Source: Alphaproteobacteria bacterium
GTDB taxonomy: Bacteria; Pseudomonadota; Alphaproteobacteria; JACAEB01
DNA length: 64,000 bases
Reading direction: 5' to 3'
Assembly: GCA_024236075.1 (NCBI GenBank)
Contig: JACKLE010000001.1
Span: 310,001-374,000, forward strand
Position numbers and translations under genes: made by a program. Shown here piece after piece: positions 1-11,147 of this stretch (the stretch's first letter is position 1; each line of letters begins with the position of its first letter). The notes below the pieces were generated by a model. That model made no database searches. It had not been told where the DNA came from and saw only the letters and a program-made list of their open reading frames with translations.

Positions 1-1
1 G

Positions 2-1009
2 CGCGACGAGATGCAGGAGCTCGCGCGCTCCTACGAGGAGCGCAGCCGTTCGCACACCTCCGAGATCCGTGCCGAGATGCGCGTCCTCGAGACCTTCGTC
101 CAGGAGCTCGCCGACGGCATCGCCGAGAAGGCGGTCTCCTCCGGCGCCATGGTCTCCGTGCCCGCCGATGCGCCCGCCGCCGAGGCCGAGGAGGAGGCGG
201 CGAGCGCCGCCTATCTCAAGGACCTCGGCAATGCCGAGCTTCTCGACCTCGTGCAGCGCTCGCTCGAGGAGAACCGCGTCGACCTCTATCTCCAGCCGAT
301 CGTCTCGCTGCCCCAGCGCCGCGTCCTCCATTTCGAGGGGTTCACGCGGCTGCGCACGGGGCAGGGCGACCTCATCAAGCCGGAGCAGTACCTGCCCGTC
401 GCCGAGACGGCCGGTCTCATGTCCATCATCGACAACCTGCTCCTCTTCCGCTGCGTGCAGGTCGTCCGTCAGCTCACGGAGCGCCACCGCGAGGCGAGCA
501 TCTTCTGCAACATCTCGAACCACTCGCTCAAGGACCGCGCCTTCTTCCCGCAGTTCCTCGAGTTCCTGCGCCACAACCGCGACCTCTCGCGCGCCCTCGT
601 CTTCGAGTTCGGCCAGGAGACGATCGAGAAGGCGACGCGCCCCGAGCTCGACAACCTCGCGACGCTCACGGCGCTCGGGTTCCATTTCTCGCTCGACAAG
701 GTCTCCCATCTCGATCTCGATCCGCGCCTTCTGCGCGACCGCGACTTCCGCTATCTGAAGGTGCCGGCCGAGCTTCTCCTGCGCGGCATGAACACGGCCA
801 AGGCGCGCTTCAGCGCGGAGGACCTGAAGATGCTGCTCTCGCGCTACGGCATAGAGCTCATCGCCGAGAAGATCGAGGACGAGCGCACGGTGATCGACGT
901 CATCGACCAGGACGTGCGCCTGGGCCAGGGCTTCCTCTTCGGGCGCCCGCGGCCCATCCGCGAGGTCCACACCAAGCCCGCGGAAAAGCCTGTCAGGCGC
1001 GCGGGCTGA
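2..1009 (+). CDS. Degenerate EAL-domain protein (5' end outside window)
   Basis: The reading frame is open from the first bases, so the N-terminus probably lies outside the window. An ATG at 11 is in frame but has no ribosome site. The first ~65 visible residues look like a charged helical coiled coil. An EAL-type fold follows: the EAL motif reads EGF (in HFEGFTRLR), then FCNISN, FEFGQET, RYLKVP, IAEKIED and LGQGFLFG. EAL proteins hydrolyse cyclic-di-GMP or bind it. Here the metal-binding DDFGTG loop is reduced to LDKVSH, and EAL itself is altered, so catalysis is doubtful. A c-di-GMP effector or scaffold role is an inference. It lies about 105 bases upstream of ribF and is probably a separate unit. 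Confidence 0.8.
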   Translation, partial: RDEMQELARSYEERSRSHTSEIRAEMRVLETFVQELADGIAEKAVSSGAMVSVPADAPAAEAEEEAASAAYLKDLGNAELLDLVQRSLEENRVDLYLQPIVSLPQRRVLHFEGFTRLRTGQGDLIKPEQYLPVAETAGLMSIIDNLLLFRCVQVVRQLTERHREASIFCNISNHSLKDRAFFPQFLEFLRHNRDLSRALVFEFGQETIEKATRPELDNLATLTALGFHFSLDKVSHLDLDPRLLRDRDFRYLKVPAELLLRGMNTAKARFSAEDLKMLLSRYGIELIAEKIEDERTVIDVIDQDVRLGQGFLFGRPRPIREVHTKPAEKPVRRAG

Positions 1010-1114
1010 AACGCCCGAGCGGCGTCGACGGTTGCGTAACATGAGTCATTTACCGTAACGCTCCGGTCCGGGCCGCCCGACCGGCCATTCGCCCTTGGAG
1101 GCTTTCGAGCGCCG

Positions 1115-2086
1115 ATGCGCATCGTCTCGCGCCATGCCGACCTGCCCTCGACCTGCCGCGGCGCGGTGGTGGCGATCGGCAATTTCGACGGCGTCCATCT
1201 CGGCCACCGCAAGGTGATCGCCGAGGCGCGCGCGGTCGCCGAGGAGATCGGCGCGCCGCTCGCGGTCATGACCTTCGAGCCGCATCCGCGCGCCTTCTTC
1301 AATCCCGAGGCCGCGCCCTTCCGCCTCACCTCCTTCGAGACCAAGGCGCGCCTCCTCGCGGGGCTCGGCGTCGACATCCTCTACGCGTTGCCGTTCGACC
1401 GGTCGCTCGCCACCAAGGGCGCGCAGGACTTCGTCGACGACGTGCTCGTCACCGGCATCGCCGCGCTTCACGTCGTGGTGGGCGAGGGGTTCCGCTTCGG
1501 CAAGGCCCGCTCGGGCGACGTCGCCGTGCTCGGCTACATGGGCGAGATGGAAGGCTTCGGCCTCTCGGTGGTCGAGCCCCTGAAGGTCGCGACGCGCGAG
1601 GGCGAGGAGGTGCTCTCCTCCTCCTTCATCCGCCGGCTGATCGCCGCGGGAGAGGTCGGCGAGGCCGCGCGCCGTCTCGGCTATCACTGGACCATCGAGG
1701 GCAAGGTCGCGCGCGGCGCGCAGCGCGGGCGCACCATCGGCTTTCCCACGGCGAACCTCGCGCTCGGCGACTATCTGCGCCCGGCCTTCGGCGTCTACGC
1801 CGTGCTCGCCGAGCGCGACCGGGGCGAGGCCAAGGCCACCATTCCCGGCGTCGCCAATATCGGCGTGCGCCCCACCGTCCAGAAGGAATCCGAGCCCTGG
1901 CTCGAGGTCCATCTCTTCGATTTCGAGGGCAATCTCTACGGCGAGGCGCTGGCGGTCCGGCTGGTCTCCTTCCTCCGGGCGGAGCGCAAGTTCGACGGGA
2001 TCGAGGCCCTGAAGCGCCAGATCGGCGAGGACGCGCGCGCCGCCCGCGCGGCTCTGGCGGCGGCGGGGGACACCGTCTCGCCTTGA
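1115..2086 (+). CDS. ribF: Bifunctional riboflavin kinase / FAD synthetase
   Basis: RibF makes FMN from riboflavin and ATP, then FAD from FMN and ATP, in the cytoplasm. The 323-residue length is typical. The N-terminal nucleotidyltransferase domain carries IGNFDGVHLGH near residue 25, and the C-terminal flavokinase domain carries RGAQRGRTIGFPTANL near residue 200 and the family-typical ANIGVRPTV. A GGAGG sequence lies 14-18 bases before the ATG, a little far. It stands immediately before ileS and lspA, an arrangement common in proteobacteria. FAD made here would serve the acyl-CoA dehydrogenase and SdhA encoded downstream in the window, as in any cell. Confidence 0.97.
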   Translation: MRIVSRHADLPSTCRGAVVAIGNFDGVHLGHRKVIAEARAVAEEIGAPLAVMTFEPHPRAFFNPEAAPFRLTSFETKARLLAGLGVDILYALPFDRSLATKGAQDFVDDVLVTGIAALHVVVGEGFRFGKARSGDVAVLGYMGEMEGFGLSVVEPLKVATREGEEVLSSSFIRRLIAAGEVGEAARRLGYHWTIEGKVARGAQRGRTIGFPTANLALGDYLRPAFGVYAVLAERDRGEAKATIPGVANIGVRPTVQKESEPWLEVHLFDFEGNLYGEALAVRLVSFLRAERKFDGIEALKRQIGEDARAARAALAAAGDTVSP

Positions 2087-2285
2087 GCTTTCGCCCCTTC
2101 GTTGCTAAAAGCGCCGGACCTTTGCCCATGCCGAAGGACCCGACCGAGATGGGCCACGTCCTTGCCCTGAGGGCCGATCGCCGAATTAGCCGCCCGGCCG
2201 CCTGACGGCGTGCCGGGGACGCTTTGCTCGTGCCCGCCTTGCGCGGGCTTTGACACCGAGATGCCGGCGAGGACTTGCGCATTCC

Positions 2286-5159
2286 ATGTCGACCGATCCC
2301 TCCGTGACCGACGATGCCGCGCCCAAGCGCGACTACCGGTCCACCGTCTTCCTTCCCGAGACGCCCTTCCCGATGAAGGCGGGCCTGCCGAAGGCCGAGC
2401 CCGAATGGCTGAAGCGCTGGGCCGAGGGCGATCTCTACGCCCAGCTGAGGGCCGACGCGAAGGGCCGCCCGCCCTTCGTGCTCCATGACGGCCCCCCTTA
2501 CGCCAATGGCGACATTCATATCGGCCACGTGCTCAACAAGGTGCTGAAGGACGTCATCGTCCGCTCGCGCCAGATGATGGGCTTCGACGCGAACTACGTG
2601 CCCGGCTGGGACTGCCACGGCCTGCCCATCGAATGGGCGGTCGAGCAGGAATACCGCAAGGCGAAGAAGAGCAAGGACGACGTGCCGACGGACGAGTTCC
2701 TCGCCGAATGCCGCGCCTTCGCCCGCCACTGGATCGACCGCCAGCGTGAGGGCTTCATCCGCCTCGGGATCGTCGGGGACTGGAAGGACCCCTACTTGAC
2801 GATGAACCCGAGCTCGGAGGCGGCGATCGTCCGCGAGCTGCACAAGTTCCTCATGTCGGACGCGATCTATCGCGGCTTCAAGCCGGTGATGTGGTCGGTC
2901 GTCGAGCGCACCGCCCTCGCCGAGGCCGAGATCGAATATTTCGACCGCGTCTCGACGACGGTGTTCGTGCGGTTTCCTCTCGCCGAGGGGCCGGACGACG
3001 CCAAGGGCGCGTCGGTCGTCATCTGGACGACGACGCCCTGGACGCTGCCCGGCAACCGCGCCATCGGCTATTCGCCCGAGATCTCCTACGGCCTCTACGA
3101 GGTCGTCGAGACGGGCGAGGGCGCCGCGCGCGCGGGCGAGCGCCTCGTGCTCGCCGATCCCCTCGCCGAGGAGGCGTTCGCCGCCGCCCGCGTCGCCAAA
3201 TGGCGCCGCCTCGACGCCATCGATCCGAAGGGCATCGTCTGTGCCCATCCTTTCCGGGGCGCCGGCTACGATTTTTCCGTGCCGCTGCTCGCGGCGGAGT
3301 TCGTCACCGCCGACACGGGCACCGGCTTCGTGCATCTCGCGCCCGGTCACGGGGCGGACGACTATGACGTCTGCCAGGCGAACGGCATCGCCGTGCCGCA
3401 GACCGTGGGGCCGGACGGGCGCTACATGGACGAGGTTCCGCTCTTCGCGGGCCGCGCGGTGATCCTGCCCTCCGGCAAGGAGGGCGACGCCAACGAGGCC
3501 GTCATCGCGGAGCTGTCCGCGCGCGGCGCGCTGCTGGCGAAAGGCAAGCTCGAGCACCAGTACCCCCATTCCTGGCGCTCCAAGGCCCCCGTCATCTTCC
3601 GCGCGACGCCGCAATGGTTCGTCGCCCTCGACAAGCCCATGGCGCATCTTGATGGCGCGACCATCCGCCAGAAGGCGCTCGAGGCGATCGACGCCACCGC
3701 CTTCCATCCCTCCAAGGGCCGCGCGCGCATCCGCTCCATGGTGGAGACGCGGCCCGACTGGGTGCTCTCGCGCCAGCGCAAATGGGGCGTGCCCATCGCC
3801 CTATTCGTGCACAGACGGACGGGCGAGCTCCTGAAGGACGAGGCGGTCAACAAGCGCATCGCGGACGCCGTCCACGAGAAGGGCATCGAGGCCTGGTTTC
3901 GATCCGAGACCGGCGCGCCCTTCCTCGGCAATACGCGCGATCCGGAGGAATGGGAGAAGATCGACGACATTCTCGACGTCTGGTTCGATTCGGCCTCGAC
4001 GCATGCCTTCGTGCTGGAAGAGCGCGCCGACCTCAAATGGCCGGCCGACCTCTATCTCGAAGGCTCGGACCAGCATCGCGGCTGGTTCCAGTCCTCGCTG
4101 CTCGAATCCTGCGGCACGCGCGGGCGCGCGCCCTACGACGCGGTCCTGACGCACGGCTTCGTGCTCGACGAGAAGGGCCGCAAGATGTCCAAATCGCTCG
4201 GCAACGTCATCGAGCCGGAGAAGATCATCCGCGACAACGGCGCGGAGATCCTGCGCCTCTGGACGGCGTCCTCGGACTATTCGGAGGACCTGCGCATCGG
4301 GCCGGAGATCGTGAAGGGCACGGTCGACGCCTATCGCAAGCTGCGCAACACGCTGCGCTTCCTGCTCGGAGCCCTCTCCGGGTTCACGGAGGAGGAGCGC
4401 CTCGCCGTCGGCGACATGCCCGAGCTCGAGCGCTACGTCCTCTCGCGCCTCAAGGCGATGGACGTCCGCGTGCGGACGGGCTACGCGGCCTACGACTTCG
4501 CGCGCGTCATGCACTCGGTGCTCGACTTCATGACGCTCGATCTCTCGGCCTTCTATCTCGACATCCGCAAGGACGCGCTCTACTGCGACGCGCCCGCATC
4601 GCTGCGCCGGCGCGCCGCGCGCAGCGTGCTCGACGAGCTCTTCAACGCGCTCACGGCCTGGCTCGCGCCCGTCCTCGTCTTCACCATGGAGGAGGCTTGG
4701 GCGACGCGCGCGGGCGCGGGCGCGGCGAGCGTCCATCTGCGCCAGTTCCCCGACCTGCCCGAGGGCTGGCGCGATGCGGCGCTCGAGGCGCGCTGGACGC
4801 GCGTGCGGGAGCTGCGCCGCGCCGTCACCGGCGCGCTCGAGCTCCAGCGCAAGGACCGCGTCATCGGCTCGAGCCTCGAGGCCGCGCCGCGCCTTTTCCT
4901 GGCGGCGGAGGCCGATCTCGCCCTCGCGCGGAGCCTCGACTTCGCGGAGATCGCGATCACCTCGGGCCTCGTCGTCGAGCGCGGGGAGGGCCCGGCGGAC
5001 GCCTTCCGCATGGCGGAGGTGCCGGGCGCCGCCGTCCTCTTCGCGCCGGCCTCCGGCGCGCGCTGCGAGCGCTGCTGGCGCGTGCTGCCCGAGGTCGGCA
5101 CGCGGACGGCGCCCGATCTCTGCGGAAGGTGCTCGGACGTGATCGAGGGCGCCGCATGA
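2286..5159 (+). CDS. ileS: Isoleucyl-tRNA synthetase
   Basis: IleS charges tRNA-Ile. The 957-residue product has the class I signature HIGH (in [11 protein letters not shown]), the CP1 editing domain with [13 protein letters not shown], the KMSKS loop ([10 protein letters not shown]), an anticodon-binding domain and a C-terminal zinc-binding end with two CxxC pairs (CERCW and CGRC), as in bacterial type-1 enzymes. I chose the ATG at 2286 (protein MSTDPSV). An in-frame TTG at 2250 would add 12 residues with no support. The 199 bases upstream show no T-box-like structure that I can recognise. The stop codon overlaps the lspA start (ATGA), so the two are translationally coupled. Confidence 0.98.
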   Translation: MSTDPSVTDDAAPKRDYRSTVFLPETPFPMKAGLPKAEPEWLKRWAEGDLYAQLRADAKGRPPFVLHDGPPYANGDIHIGHVLNKVLKDVIVRSRQMMGFDANYVPGWDCHGLPIEWAVEQEYRKAKKSKDDVPTDEFLAECRAFARHWIDRQREGFIRLGIVGDWKDPYLTMNPSSEAAIVRELHKFLMSDAIYRGFKPVMWSVVERTALAEAEIEYFDRVSTTVFVRFPLAEGPDDAKGASVVIWTTTPWTLPGNRAIGYSPEISYGLYEVVETGEGAARAGERLVLADPLAEEAFAAARVAKWRRLDAIDPKGIVCAHPFRGAGYDFSVPLLAAEFVTADTGTGFVHLAPGHGADDYDVCQANGIAVPQTVGPDGRYMDEVPLFAGRAVILPSGKEGDANEAVIAELSARGALLAKGKLEHQYPHSWRSKAPVIFRATPQWFVALDKPMAHLDGATIRQKALEAIDATAFHPSKGRARIRSMVETRPDWVLSRQRKWGVPIALFVHRRTGELLKDEAVNKRIADAVHEKGIEAWFRSETGAPFLGNTRDPEEWEKIDDILDVWFDSASTHAFVLEERADLKWPADLYLEGSDQHRGWFQSSLLESCGTRGRAPYDAVLTHGFVLDEKGRKMSKSLGNVIEPEKIIRDNGAEILRLWTASSDYSEDLRIGPEIVKGTVDAYRKLRNTLRFLLGALSGFTEEERLAVGDMPELERYVLSRLKAMDVRVRTGYAAYDFARVMHSVLDFMTLDLSAFYLDIRKDALYCDAPASLRRRAARSVLDELFNALTAWLAPVLVFTMEEAWATRAGAGAASVHLRQFPDLPEGWRDAALEARWTRVRELRRAVTGALELQRKDRVIGSSLEAAPRLFLAAEADLALARSLDFAEIAITSGLVVERGEGPADAFRMAEVPGAAVLFAPASGARCERCWRVLPEVGTRTAPDLCGRCSDVIEGAA

Positions 5160-5677
5160 GGTCGCGCCACTTCCACCCCGGACTCGCCCTCGCCGCCGTC
5201 GTGCTCCTCCTCGACCAGGCGAGCAAGATCCTGCTCCTGGAAGCCTTTCGCGTGCCGATCTTCGAGCGCCCGCCGAGCTATGCCCCCGGCCCCTCGGTCG
5301 AAATCCTGCCGTTTTTCAACCTTTCCCTGGTGTGGAACTGGGGCGTGAGCTTCGGCCTCCTCCAGGGCGACGCGCCCTGGCAGCGCTGGGTGCTCATCCT
5401 CTTCGTTGTCGTCGTGACGGGCGGCCTCGTCGTCTGGCTCGCGCGCGTCGAGGATCGAGGCACGGGTCTTGCGATCGGTGCCGTGATCGGCGGGGCGCTC
5501 GGCAATCTGATCGACCGCGTGTTTTACGGGGCGGTTGTGGACTTCGTCGACCTGCACGCGTTCGGCTACCACTGGTACGTGTTCAATTTGGCCGACAGTG
5601 CAATTGTTTTGGGAGTTGCGGGCTTGCTATATGTGTCGTTCTTCGGGGCGGGGCGTTCAAAGGGTTGGAACGGGTGA
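5156..5677 (+). CDS. lspA: Lipoprotein signal peptidase (signal peptidase II)
   Basis: LspA is an inner-membrane aspartyl protease that cleaves the signal peptide of diacylglyceryl-modified prolipoproteins. The 173-residue protein has four hydrophobic segments and the family motifs: DQASK near residue 20, [20 protein letters not shown], and the two catalytic aspartates in GAVVDFVD and FNLADSA. It overlaps the ileS stop by four bases and is followed after one base by a lipoprotein gene, so its own substrate type is encoded next to it. The start is fixed by the overlap. Confidence 0.97.
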   Translation: MRSRHFHPGLALAAVVLLLDQASKILLLEAFRVPIFERPPSYAPGPSVEILPFFNLSLVWNWGVSFGLLQGDAPWQRWVLILFVVVVTGGLVVWLARVEDRGTGLAIGAVIGGALGNLIDRVFYGAVVDFVDLHAFGYHWYVFNLADSAIVLGVAGLLYVSFFGAGRSKGWNG

Positions 5678-5678
5678 C

Positions 5679-6251
5679 ATGAGGTCTCAGGACAGGACTG
5701 CCCGGCAGCTTGCCGGAATATGTGCCGTTGCGGCGTTGGCGTCGCTGTCGCTTTCCGGCTGCTCGAGCATCGGCTCGGCGCTCGGTATCACCAAGAACGC
5801 GCCCGACGAGTTCGCGGTGGTCACCAAGGCGCCGCTGGTCATCCCGCCGGACTATTCGCTGCGCCCGCCCCAGCCCGGCGCCACGCGGCCCCAGGAGATG
5901 CGGCCCGGCGAACAGGCGCGCAGCCTCATCTTCGCGAGCCAGAGCGAGGTCGAAACCTCGCCGGCCGCCTCGCCGAGCGAGGCGCTTCTCCTGCAGGAGA
6001 CCGGCGCCAACCACGCCAATCCGGACATCCGGCGGATCCTCACGGAAGAGACGACCGCGCTCCTCGAGAAGGAGCACACCTTCGCGGACCGCATCCTGTT
6101 CTGGAAGGGCGAGGCCGAGGAGCCGACCGAGGTCGTCGATGCCGGCGCCGAGGCCCAGCGCATCCGCGAGCATCGCGCCAAGGGCGAGAGCGTCACCGGC
6201 GCCGATACGCCGACCATCGCGAAGGGCGGCGGCGGTATCTTCTCGTTCTGA
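5679..6251 (+). CDS. DUF3035-type lipoprotein
   Basis: The product has 190 residues: an N-terminal signal peptide with a lipobox (SLSGC, Cys28), then NAPDEFAVVTKAPLVIPPDY, which is the hallmark of alphaproteobacterial DUF3035 (beta-barrel-assembly-enhancing-like lipoproteins). The proline-rich middle and charged C-terminus (ILFWKGE, then a glycine run before the end) are low in structure. It begins one base after the lspA stop and is followed by two M16 peptidases, an order I recall from many alphaproteobacteria. A role in envelope biogenesis is likely but not shown by sequence. Confidence 0.88.
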   Translation: MRSQDRTARQLAGICAVAALASLSLSGCSSIGSALGITKNAPDEFAVVTKAPLVIPPDYSLRPPQPGATRPQEMRPGEQARSLIFASQSEVETSPAASPSEALLLQETGANHANPDIRRILTEETTALLEKEHTFADRILFWKGEAEEPTEVVDAGAEAQRIREHRAKGESVTGADTPTIAKGGGGIFSF

Positions 6252-6315
6252 CGATCGAGCCTTCGACGCCGCCTCGCTCCGGGGCGGCGGTCCCTCTCCA
6301 GCGATCGAGGTGGCG

Positions 6316-7710
6316 ATGAGCCTCAAGATCCTTTTGCGCCGAGCCCTCGTCCTCGGCGCGCTCCTCGTTGCGGCGCCCGCCCTCGCCGAGGAAAGCCGGC
6401 CGGCGCTCGCCGAGGCGCTCAAATCCGCGCTCGCCGTCGAGAGCTTCACCCTGAAGAACGGCATGCAGGCGATCGTCATCCCGGACCATCGCATGCCGGT
6501 CGCGACGCACATGGTCTGGTACCGCATCGGCGCGGCGGACGAGGAGCCCGGCGTCTCGGGCATCGCCCATTTCCTCGAGCATCTGATGTTCAAGGGAACG
6601 AAGAAGATCCCGCCGGGGGAATTCTCCAAGATCGTGGCGCGCAATGGCGGGCAGGACAACGCCTTCACCTCGCAGGACTACACGGCCTATTTCCAGCGCG
6701 TCGCCGTCGACCGCCTTCCGCTCGTCATGGAGATGGAGGCCGACCGCATGGTGAACCTCGTGCTCTCCGACGAGGTGGTGACGCCGGAGCGCGCGGTGAT
6801 CGTCGAGGAGCGCAGCATGCGCATCGACAACGATCCGGCCGCCGAGCTCGACGAGCAGATGGACGCCGCGCTCTTCCTCAACCACCCCTACGGCATCCCG
6901 ATCATCGGCTGGAAGCGCGAGATGCAGGCGCTGACGCGCGAGGACGCGATCGCCTTCTACCAGCGCTACTACACGCCCTCGGACGCCATCCTCGTCGTCG
7001 CGGGCGACGTGACGCTCGAGGAGGTGAAGGCGCTCGCCGAGAAGACCTATGGTCGGCTCAAGGGCCGCGAGGTCGCGCCGCGCGTGCGGCCGCAGGAGCC
7101 GCCGCCGAGCGCGGCGCGGCGGGTGGATATGGTCGATGCGCGCGCCAAGAGCCCGAGCTTCGAGCGGCGCTATCTGGCGCCGAGCTACCGCACCGCCGAG
7201 CCCGGCCTCGCCGAGGCGATCGAGGTGCTGAACGACATTCTCGGCGCGCATTCGACCTCGCTCCTCTATCGGCGCCTCGTCGTCGAGAAGGGCATCGCCG
7301 CGGCCGCGTCGAGCTGGTATGACGGCGACGCCTACGACCCGTCGGTCTTCTCGGTCTCGGCCATCCCCCGTCAGGGCGTGAGCCTTGCCGAGGTCGAGGC
7401 GGGCGTCGACGGCGTGATCGCCGAGCTTCTGAAGACGGGCGTCACGGCGCAGGACACCGACCGCGCGGTGAAGCGCGTCCTCGCCGACGCGCTCTACATT
7501 CGCGACAACCAGTTCGCCATGGCGCGGTTCTACGGAGCGGCGCTGACCTCGGGGCGCAGCATCGAGGACATCGAGGCGCTGCCCGACCGGATCGCCGCCG
7601 TGACGCCGGAGGCCGTGATGGCCGCCGCGCGCCTCGTCCTCGACATGCGGCGCTCCGTGACCGGAACGCTCAGTCCCGAGCCCGGTAAGGCCGAGGAGCG
7701 CGCGCCATGA
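6316..7710 (+). CDS. M16 zinc metallopeptidase, catalytic subunit
   Basis: The 464-residue product has a signal peptide (ending near ALAEESR), so it is periplasmic. The inverted zinc motif HxxEH is present in AHFLEHLMFKG, with the distal glutamate in the ERAVIVEERSM helix. It has two M16 halves (residues ~45-230 and ~230-430). It is probably the active member of a heterodimer with the next gene, which starts inside this gene's end (ATGA overlap). Such pairs form processing-peptidase-like clamshells. The substrate is unknown; a degraded peptide or envelope protein is possible. The start ATG 6316 follows an AGGTGG sequence. Confidence 0.93.
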   Translation: MSLKILLRRALVLGALLVAAPALAEESRPALAEALKSALAVESFTLKNGMQAIVIPDHRMPVATHMVWYRIGAADEEPGVSGIAHFLEHLMFKGTKKIPPGEFSKIVARNGGQDNAFTSQDYTAYFQRVAVDRLPLVMEMEADRMVNLVLSDEVVTPERAVIVEERSMRIDNDPAAELDEQMDAALFLNHPYGIPIIGWKREMQALTREDAIAFYQRYYTPSDAILVVAGDVTLEEVKALAEKTYGRLKGREVAPRVRPQEPPPSAARRVDMVDARAKSPSFERRYLAPSYRTAEPGLAEAIEVLNDILGAHSTSLLYRRLVVEKGIAAAASSWYDGDAYDPSVFSVSAIPRQGVSLAEVEAGVDGVIAELLKTGVTAQDTDRAVKRVLADALYIRDNQFAMARFYGAALTSGRSIEDIEALPDRIAAVTPEAVMAAARLVLDMRRSVTGTLSPEPGKAEERAP

Positions 7711-9047
7711 GGAATTCCATGCGCAGTCTGATCGTTCTCCTGGTCGCGGCGCTTCTGGCGCCGCTTCCGGCCGCCGCCGAGAGCATCGCCCGCGTCGGGA
7801 TCGACGAGGTCGAGGCCCAGGACGGCCTCGCCGCCTGGCTCGTCGCCGAGCCGAGCGTGCCCATCGTCGTCGTGGAGGCCGCCTTTCCGCGAGGCTCCGC
7901 GCGCGATCCGCAGGGCAAGGAGGGGCTCGCGCTCATGACGGCCGCGCTCCTCGACGAGGGCGCGGGACCTTACGACAGCGAAGCCTTCCGCACGCTGCTC
8001 GAGGACAATTCCATCGAGCTGAGCTTCTCGGCCGACCGCGACGCGCTCTATGTGAGCCTCACCACGCTCGCGCCCAATCTCGACCTCGCGGTCGAGCTCC
8101 TCACGCTCGCGCTCACCGACCCGCGCTTCGACAAGGAACCGGTGGAGCGCATCCGCAATCAGCTCCTCGTGCGCCTCGCGCGCGCCGAGGAGGATCCGCG
8201 TCAGGTCGCGAGCCGCACCTTCTACGCGACGATCTTCGAGGGCCATCCCTACGCCCGTCCCAGCGACGGCACGCCCGACTCGATCAAGGCGATCAAGCGC
8301 GCCGACATCGACGCCTTCCGCAAGGAGGCGCTGACGCGGGCGGGCCTCAAGATCGCCATCGTCGGCGACATCGACGCCGCGCGCGCCGCCGCGCTTCTCG
8401 AAGCGAGCTTCGGCAAGCTCCCCGAGGGCACCCGGCCGCCGGCGCTTCCCGAGGCCGCGCTGCAGAATCTGGGCGAGGTCAAGGTCGTGACCCGCGACAA
8501 TCCGCAGACGGTGCTTCTCCTCGGCGCGCCGGGGCTCGAGCGCCGCGATCCGGATTTCGTTCCGGCCTATGTCATGAACTACGTGCTGGGCGGGGGCGGC
8601 TTCGCCTCGCGCCTGATGGAGGAGGTGCGCGAGAAGCGCGGGCTCGCCTATTCGGTCTCGAGCGGGCTTCTCGCGCTCAAGGCGGCGGGCCTCCTGCAGG
8701 CGGGCGCGGGCACCGAGAACGCGAGCGCCGCGAGGTCGCTCGATCTCATTCGCGCCGAGCTTTCGCGCATGGGCCAGGCGGGCGTGAGCGCGGACGAGCT
8801 CAAGGCGGCGAAGCTCTACCTCACCGGCTCGTTCCCGCTGCGCTTCGATTCGAACGCGAAGATCGCGCGCGAGCTCCTCGACATTCAGCTCGACGAGCTC
8901 GGCATCGACTACATCAACGAGCGCAACGGGCTCATCGAGGCGGTGACGACCGACGATATCGCTCGGGTCGCCAAGCGGCTCCTGGGCGAGGGCTCGTACC
9001 TCGTCGTCGCGGTCGGCGCCCCGGAGGGCCTCGCTCCCTCGCCCTAG
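7707..9047 (+). CDS. M16-family peptidase homologue, non-catalytic subunit
   Basis: The 446-residue product has a signal peptide ([11 protein letters not shown]) and an M16 fold but no HxxEH: the matching helix reads [15 protein letters not shown]. It keeps the C-terminal R/Y pair in [12 protein letters not shown], which in paired M16 enzymes contacts the substrate. It overlaps the preceding catalytic gene by four bases. By analogy with known pairs (one zinc subunit, one R/Y subunit) the two products should form one protease. The division of labour is inferred from these motifs. Confidence 0.92.
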   Translation: MRNSMRSLIVLLVAALLAPLPAAAESIARVGIDEVEAQDGLAAWLVAEPSVPIVVVEAAFPRGSARDPQGKEGLALMTAALLDEGAGPYDSEAFRTLLEDNSIELSFSADRDALYVSLTTLAPNLDLAVELLTLALTDPRFDKEPVERIRNQLLVRLARAEEDPRQVASRTFYATIFEGHPYARPSDGTPDSIKAIKRADIDAFRKEALTRAGLKIAIVGDIDAARAAALLEASFGKLPEGTRPPALPEAALQNLGEVKVVTRDNPQTVLLLGAPGLERRDPDFVPAYVMNYVLGGGGFASRLMEEVREKRGLAYSVSSGLLALKAAGLLQAGAGTENASAARSLDLIRAELSRMGQAGVSADELKAAKLYLTGSFPLRFDSNAKIARELLDIQLDELGIDYINERNGLIEAVTTDDIARVAKRLLGEGSYLVVAVGAPEGLAPSP

Positions 9048-9117
9048 GCCGATCCGAGCTCCGACGGAATCGCGTAGGCTCAAGGCCCCTTTGAGCCGCG
9101 CCATGCGAGGGCGCCCG

Positions 9118-11019
9118 ATGTGCCCCATGCCACTCGAACGCGCCGACGCCGCGCGTCGCGCCATCCGCCGCCTCGACGAATCCGAGGCGAACCGCATCGC
9201 CGCCGGCGAGGTGGTGGAGCGCCCCGCCTCGGTCGCGAAGGAGCTCGTCGAGAACGCGCTCGATGCCGGCGCCCGCGCGATCCTGGTCGAGGCCGAGGGC
9301 GGCGGCATCGACCGCCTCGTCGTGGCCGACGACGGGGACGGCATTCCCCGGGAGGAGCTCGCGCTCGCCGTCGAGCGGCACGCGACCTCGAAGCTCGTGC
9401 GGGCCCAGGACGGCGGGCTCGATCTCCTCGACATCGCGACGCTCGGCTTTCGCGGCGAGGCGCTGCCCTCGATCGGCGCGGTGGCGCGGCTCGCGATCGC
9501 CTCGGAGGCGAGAGGGGCGGGGGCCGCCTTCCGCATCGCCGTCGAGGCCGGTCGCGCCGAGCCCGTCGCGCCGGCGGCGCGCGCGCAGGGCCCCGGCACC
9601 CGCGTCGAGGTCGCCGATCTCTTCTTCGCGACCCCCGCGCGCCTGAAATTCCTGAAGAGCCCGCGCGCCGAAGCGATGGCGCTCGCCGATGCCGTCAGGC
9701 GCCTTGCCATGGCTCATCCGCGCACGGCCTTTCGCCTCGTCATGGATGGGCGGCGCCTGCTCGACCTGCCGGCCGTCGAGGCGGAGGGCGAGGCCGAGGC
9801 CCTCGCCGCGCGGCTCGCGGCCGTCCTCGGGCGAACCTTCTCGGAGAACGCCGTCCCGCTGAACGCGGCACGGGCCATCGCGCCCTTCGGCGAGGCGCGC
9901 CTCCGCGGGCTCGCCGGCCTGCCGACGGCCGCGCGCGGCGCCCCGACGCACCAGTTCCTCTTCGTGAACGGCCGGCCGGTGCGCGACAAGCTGCTGCAGG
10001 GCGCGGTGCGCGGCGCCTATGCCGATTTTCTCGCCCGCGACCGCCATCCCGAGGTCGCGCTCTTCCTCGACCTCGATCCGCGCTTCGTCGACGTCAACGT
10101 GCATCCCGCGAAGACGGAAGTGCGCTTCCGCGACGCCGGCATCATACGTGGGCTGATCGTTTCCGGCCTTCGCCACGCGCTGGCGGAGGCGGGGCACCGC
10201 GCCTCGACGACGGTCGCCGGCGCCGCCCTCGGCCGCTTCCGGGCCGAGGGCGCGACGCCCGCAGGCCTTCCGGGCCTCGGGCTCGGCGATCCGAGGCTCG
10301 GCTATGCGCGCCCCCTCGCGCCCGTCACATCCGAGCCGGGGTTCGCGGCCGCCGGTCTCGACGAGCATGCCGGGGACGCGGCCTTCGACGGCGCTCCGCC
10401 GGCGGGCGCCGAGGCGCATGCGTCGGCCGCGGAGGAGGCGCCGCCGCTCGGATTCGCGCGCGCCCAGCTTCACGAGACCTACATCCTCGCGGAGGCGGCC
10501 GACGGGCTCGTTCTCGTCGATCAGCATGCGGCGCATGAGCGCCTCGTCTACGAGCGCATGAAGCGCGCGCTCGCCGCCTCGGGGATCGCCCGCCAGGTTC
10601 TGCTGATCCCGGAGATCGTCGAGCTCGAGGAGGGCGCGGCGCGGGCGCTGCTCGCGCGCGCGGGCGAGCTCGAGGAGCTCGGCCTGCTCGTGGAGCCGTT
10701 CGGATCGGGCGCGCTCGTCGTGCGCGAGGTGCCGGCCATGCTCGGTCCTCTCGACGTGCAGGGGCTCGTGCGCGACCTCGCCGACGAGGTCGTCGATCTC
10801 GACGCGGCGCTCTCCCTGAAGGAGCGCCTCCAGGAGGTCGCCGGAAACATGGCCTGCCGCTCGAGCGTGCGCGCCGGCCGCGTGCTGAAGATCGACGAGA
10901 TGAATGCGCTCCTGCGCGAGATGGAGGCGACGCCTCATTCCGGCCAGTGCAATCACGGCCGCCCCACCTACGTGAAGCTCGCCCGCGCCGACATCGAGAA
11001 GCTCTTCGGGCGGCGCTGA
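9118..11019 (+). CDS. mutL: DNA mismatch repair protein MutL (endonuclease type)
   Basis: MutL links MutS mismatch recognition to strand removal. The N-terminal GHKL ATPase shows [17 protein letters not shown] and [11 protein letters not shown], and the transducer domain has FVNGRPVRD and [12 protein letters not shown]. The C-terminal domain carries the metal-binding endonuclease motif [12 protein letters not shown] and a QCNHGRP box, so this MutL should nick DNA itself, as expected in bacteria without MutH. I chose ATG 9118 because GAGGG stands six bases before it, giving 633 residues. A TTG at 9091 and an ATG at 9127 are also in frame. A weakly conserved Pro/Ala-rich linker spans about residues 330-430. 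Confidence 0.96.
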   Translation: MCPMPLERADAARRAIRRLDESEANRIAAGEVVERPASVAKELVENALDAGARAILVEAEGGGIDRLVVADDGDGIPREELALAVERHATSKLVRAQDGGLDLLDIATLGFRGEALPSIGAVARLAIASEARGAGAAFRIAVEAGRAEPVAPAARAQGPGTRVEVADLFFATPARLKFLKSPRAEAMALADAVRRLAMAHPRTAFRLVMDGRRLLDLPAVEAEGEAEALAARLAAVLGRTFSENAVPLNAARAIAPFGEARLRGLAGLPTAARGAPTHQFLFVNGRPVRDKLLQGAVRGAYADFLARDRHPEVALFLDLDPRFVDVNVHPAKTEVRFRDAGIIRGLIVSGLRHALAEAGHRASTTVAGAALGRFRAEGATPAGLPGLGLGDPRLGYARPLAPVTSEPGFAAAGLDEHAGDAAFDGAPPAGAEAHASAAEEAPPLGFARAQLHETYILAEAADGLVLVDQHAAHERLVYERMKRALAASGIARQVLLIPEIVELEEGAARALLARAGELEELGLLVEPFGSGALVVREVPAMLGPLDVQGLVRDLADEVVDLDAALSLKERLQEVAGNMACRSSVRAGRVLKIDEMNALLREMEATPHSGQCNHGRPTYVKLARADIEKLFGRR

Positions 11020-11147
11020 GGGGGCCGCGCCGCGGGCCGACGGCCGGAGGGCCCGGCGGGGCCCGAGGGCGTGGCGCCGGGCGCCGGGTCGGGCGATACT
11101 GGCGCGTAGCATCGGACCCCGCGAGGCGGGCAGAGAGGGAGGCGAGC

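Noticed and set aside
1010..1114. Gap before ribF examined for an FMN riboswitch
   Set aside because: Only ~105 bases, and no RFN-like conserved blocks are visible.
2087..2285. Gap before ileS examined for a T-box leader
   Set aside because: No T-box sequence or terminator-antiterminator pair is visible; T-boxes are rare in this class.
1626..3707. Long minus-strand open frame opposite ribF and ileS
   Set aside because: It is a GC-rich shadow. Both plus-strand genes have clear family motifs, and the antisense translation is a low-complexity Arg/Ala/Gly string.
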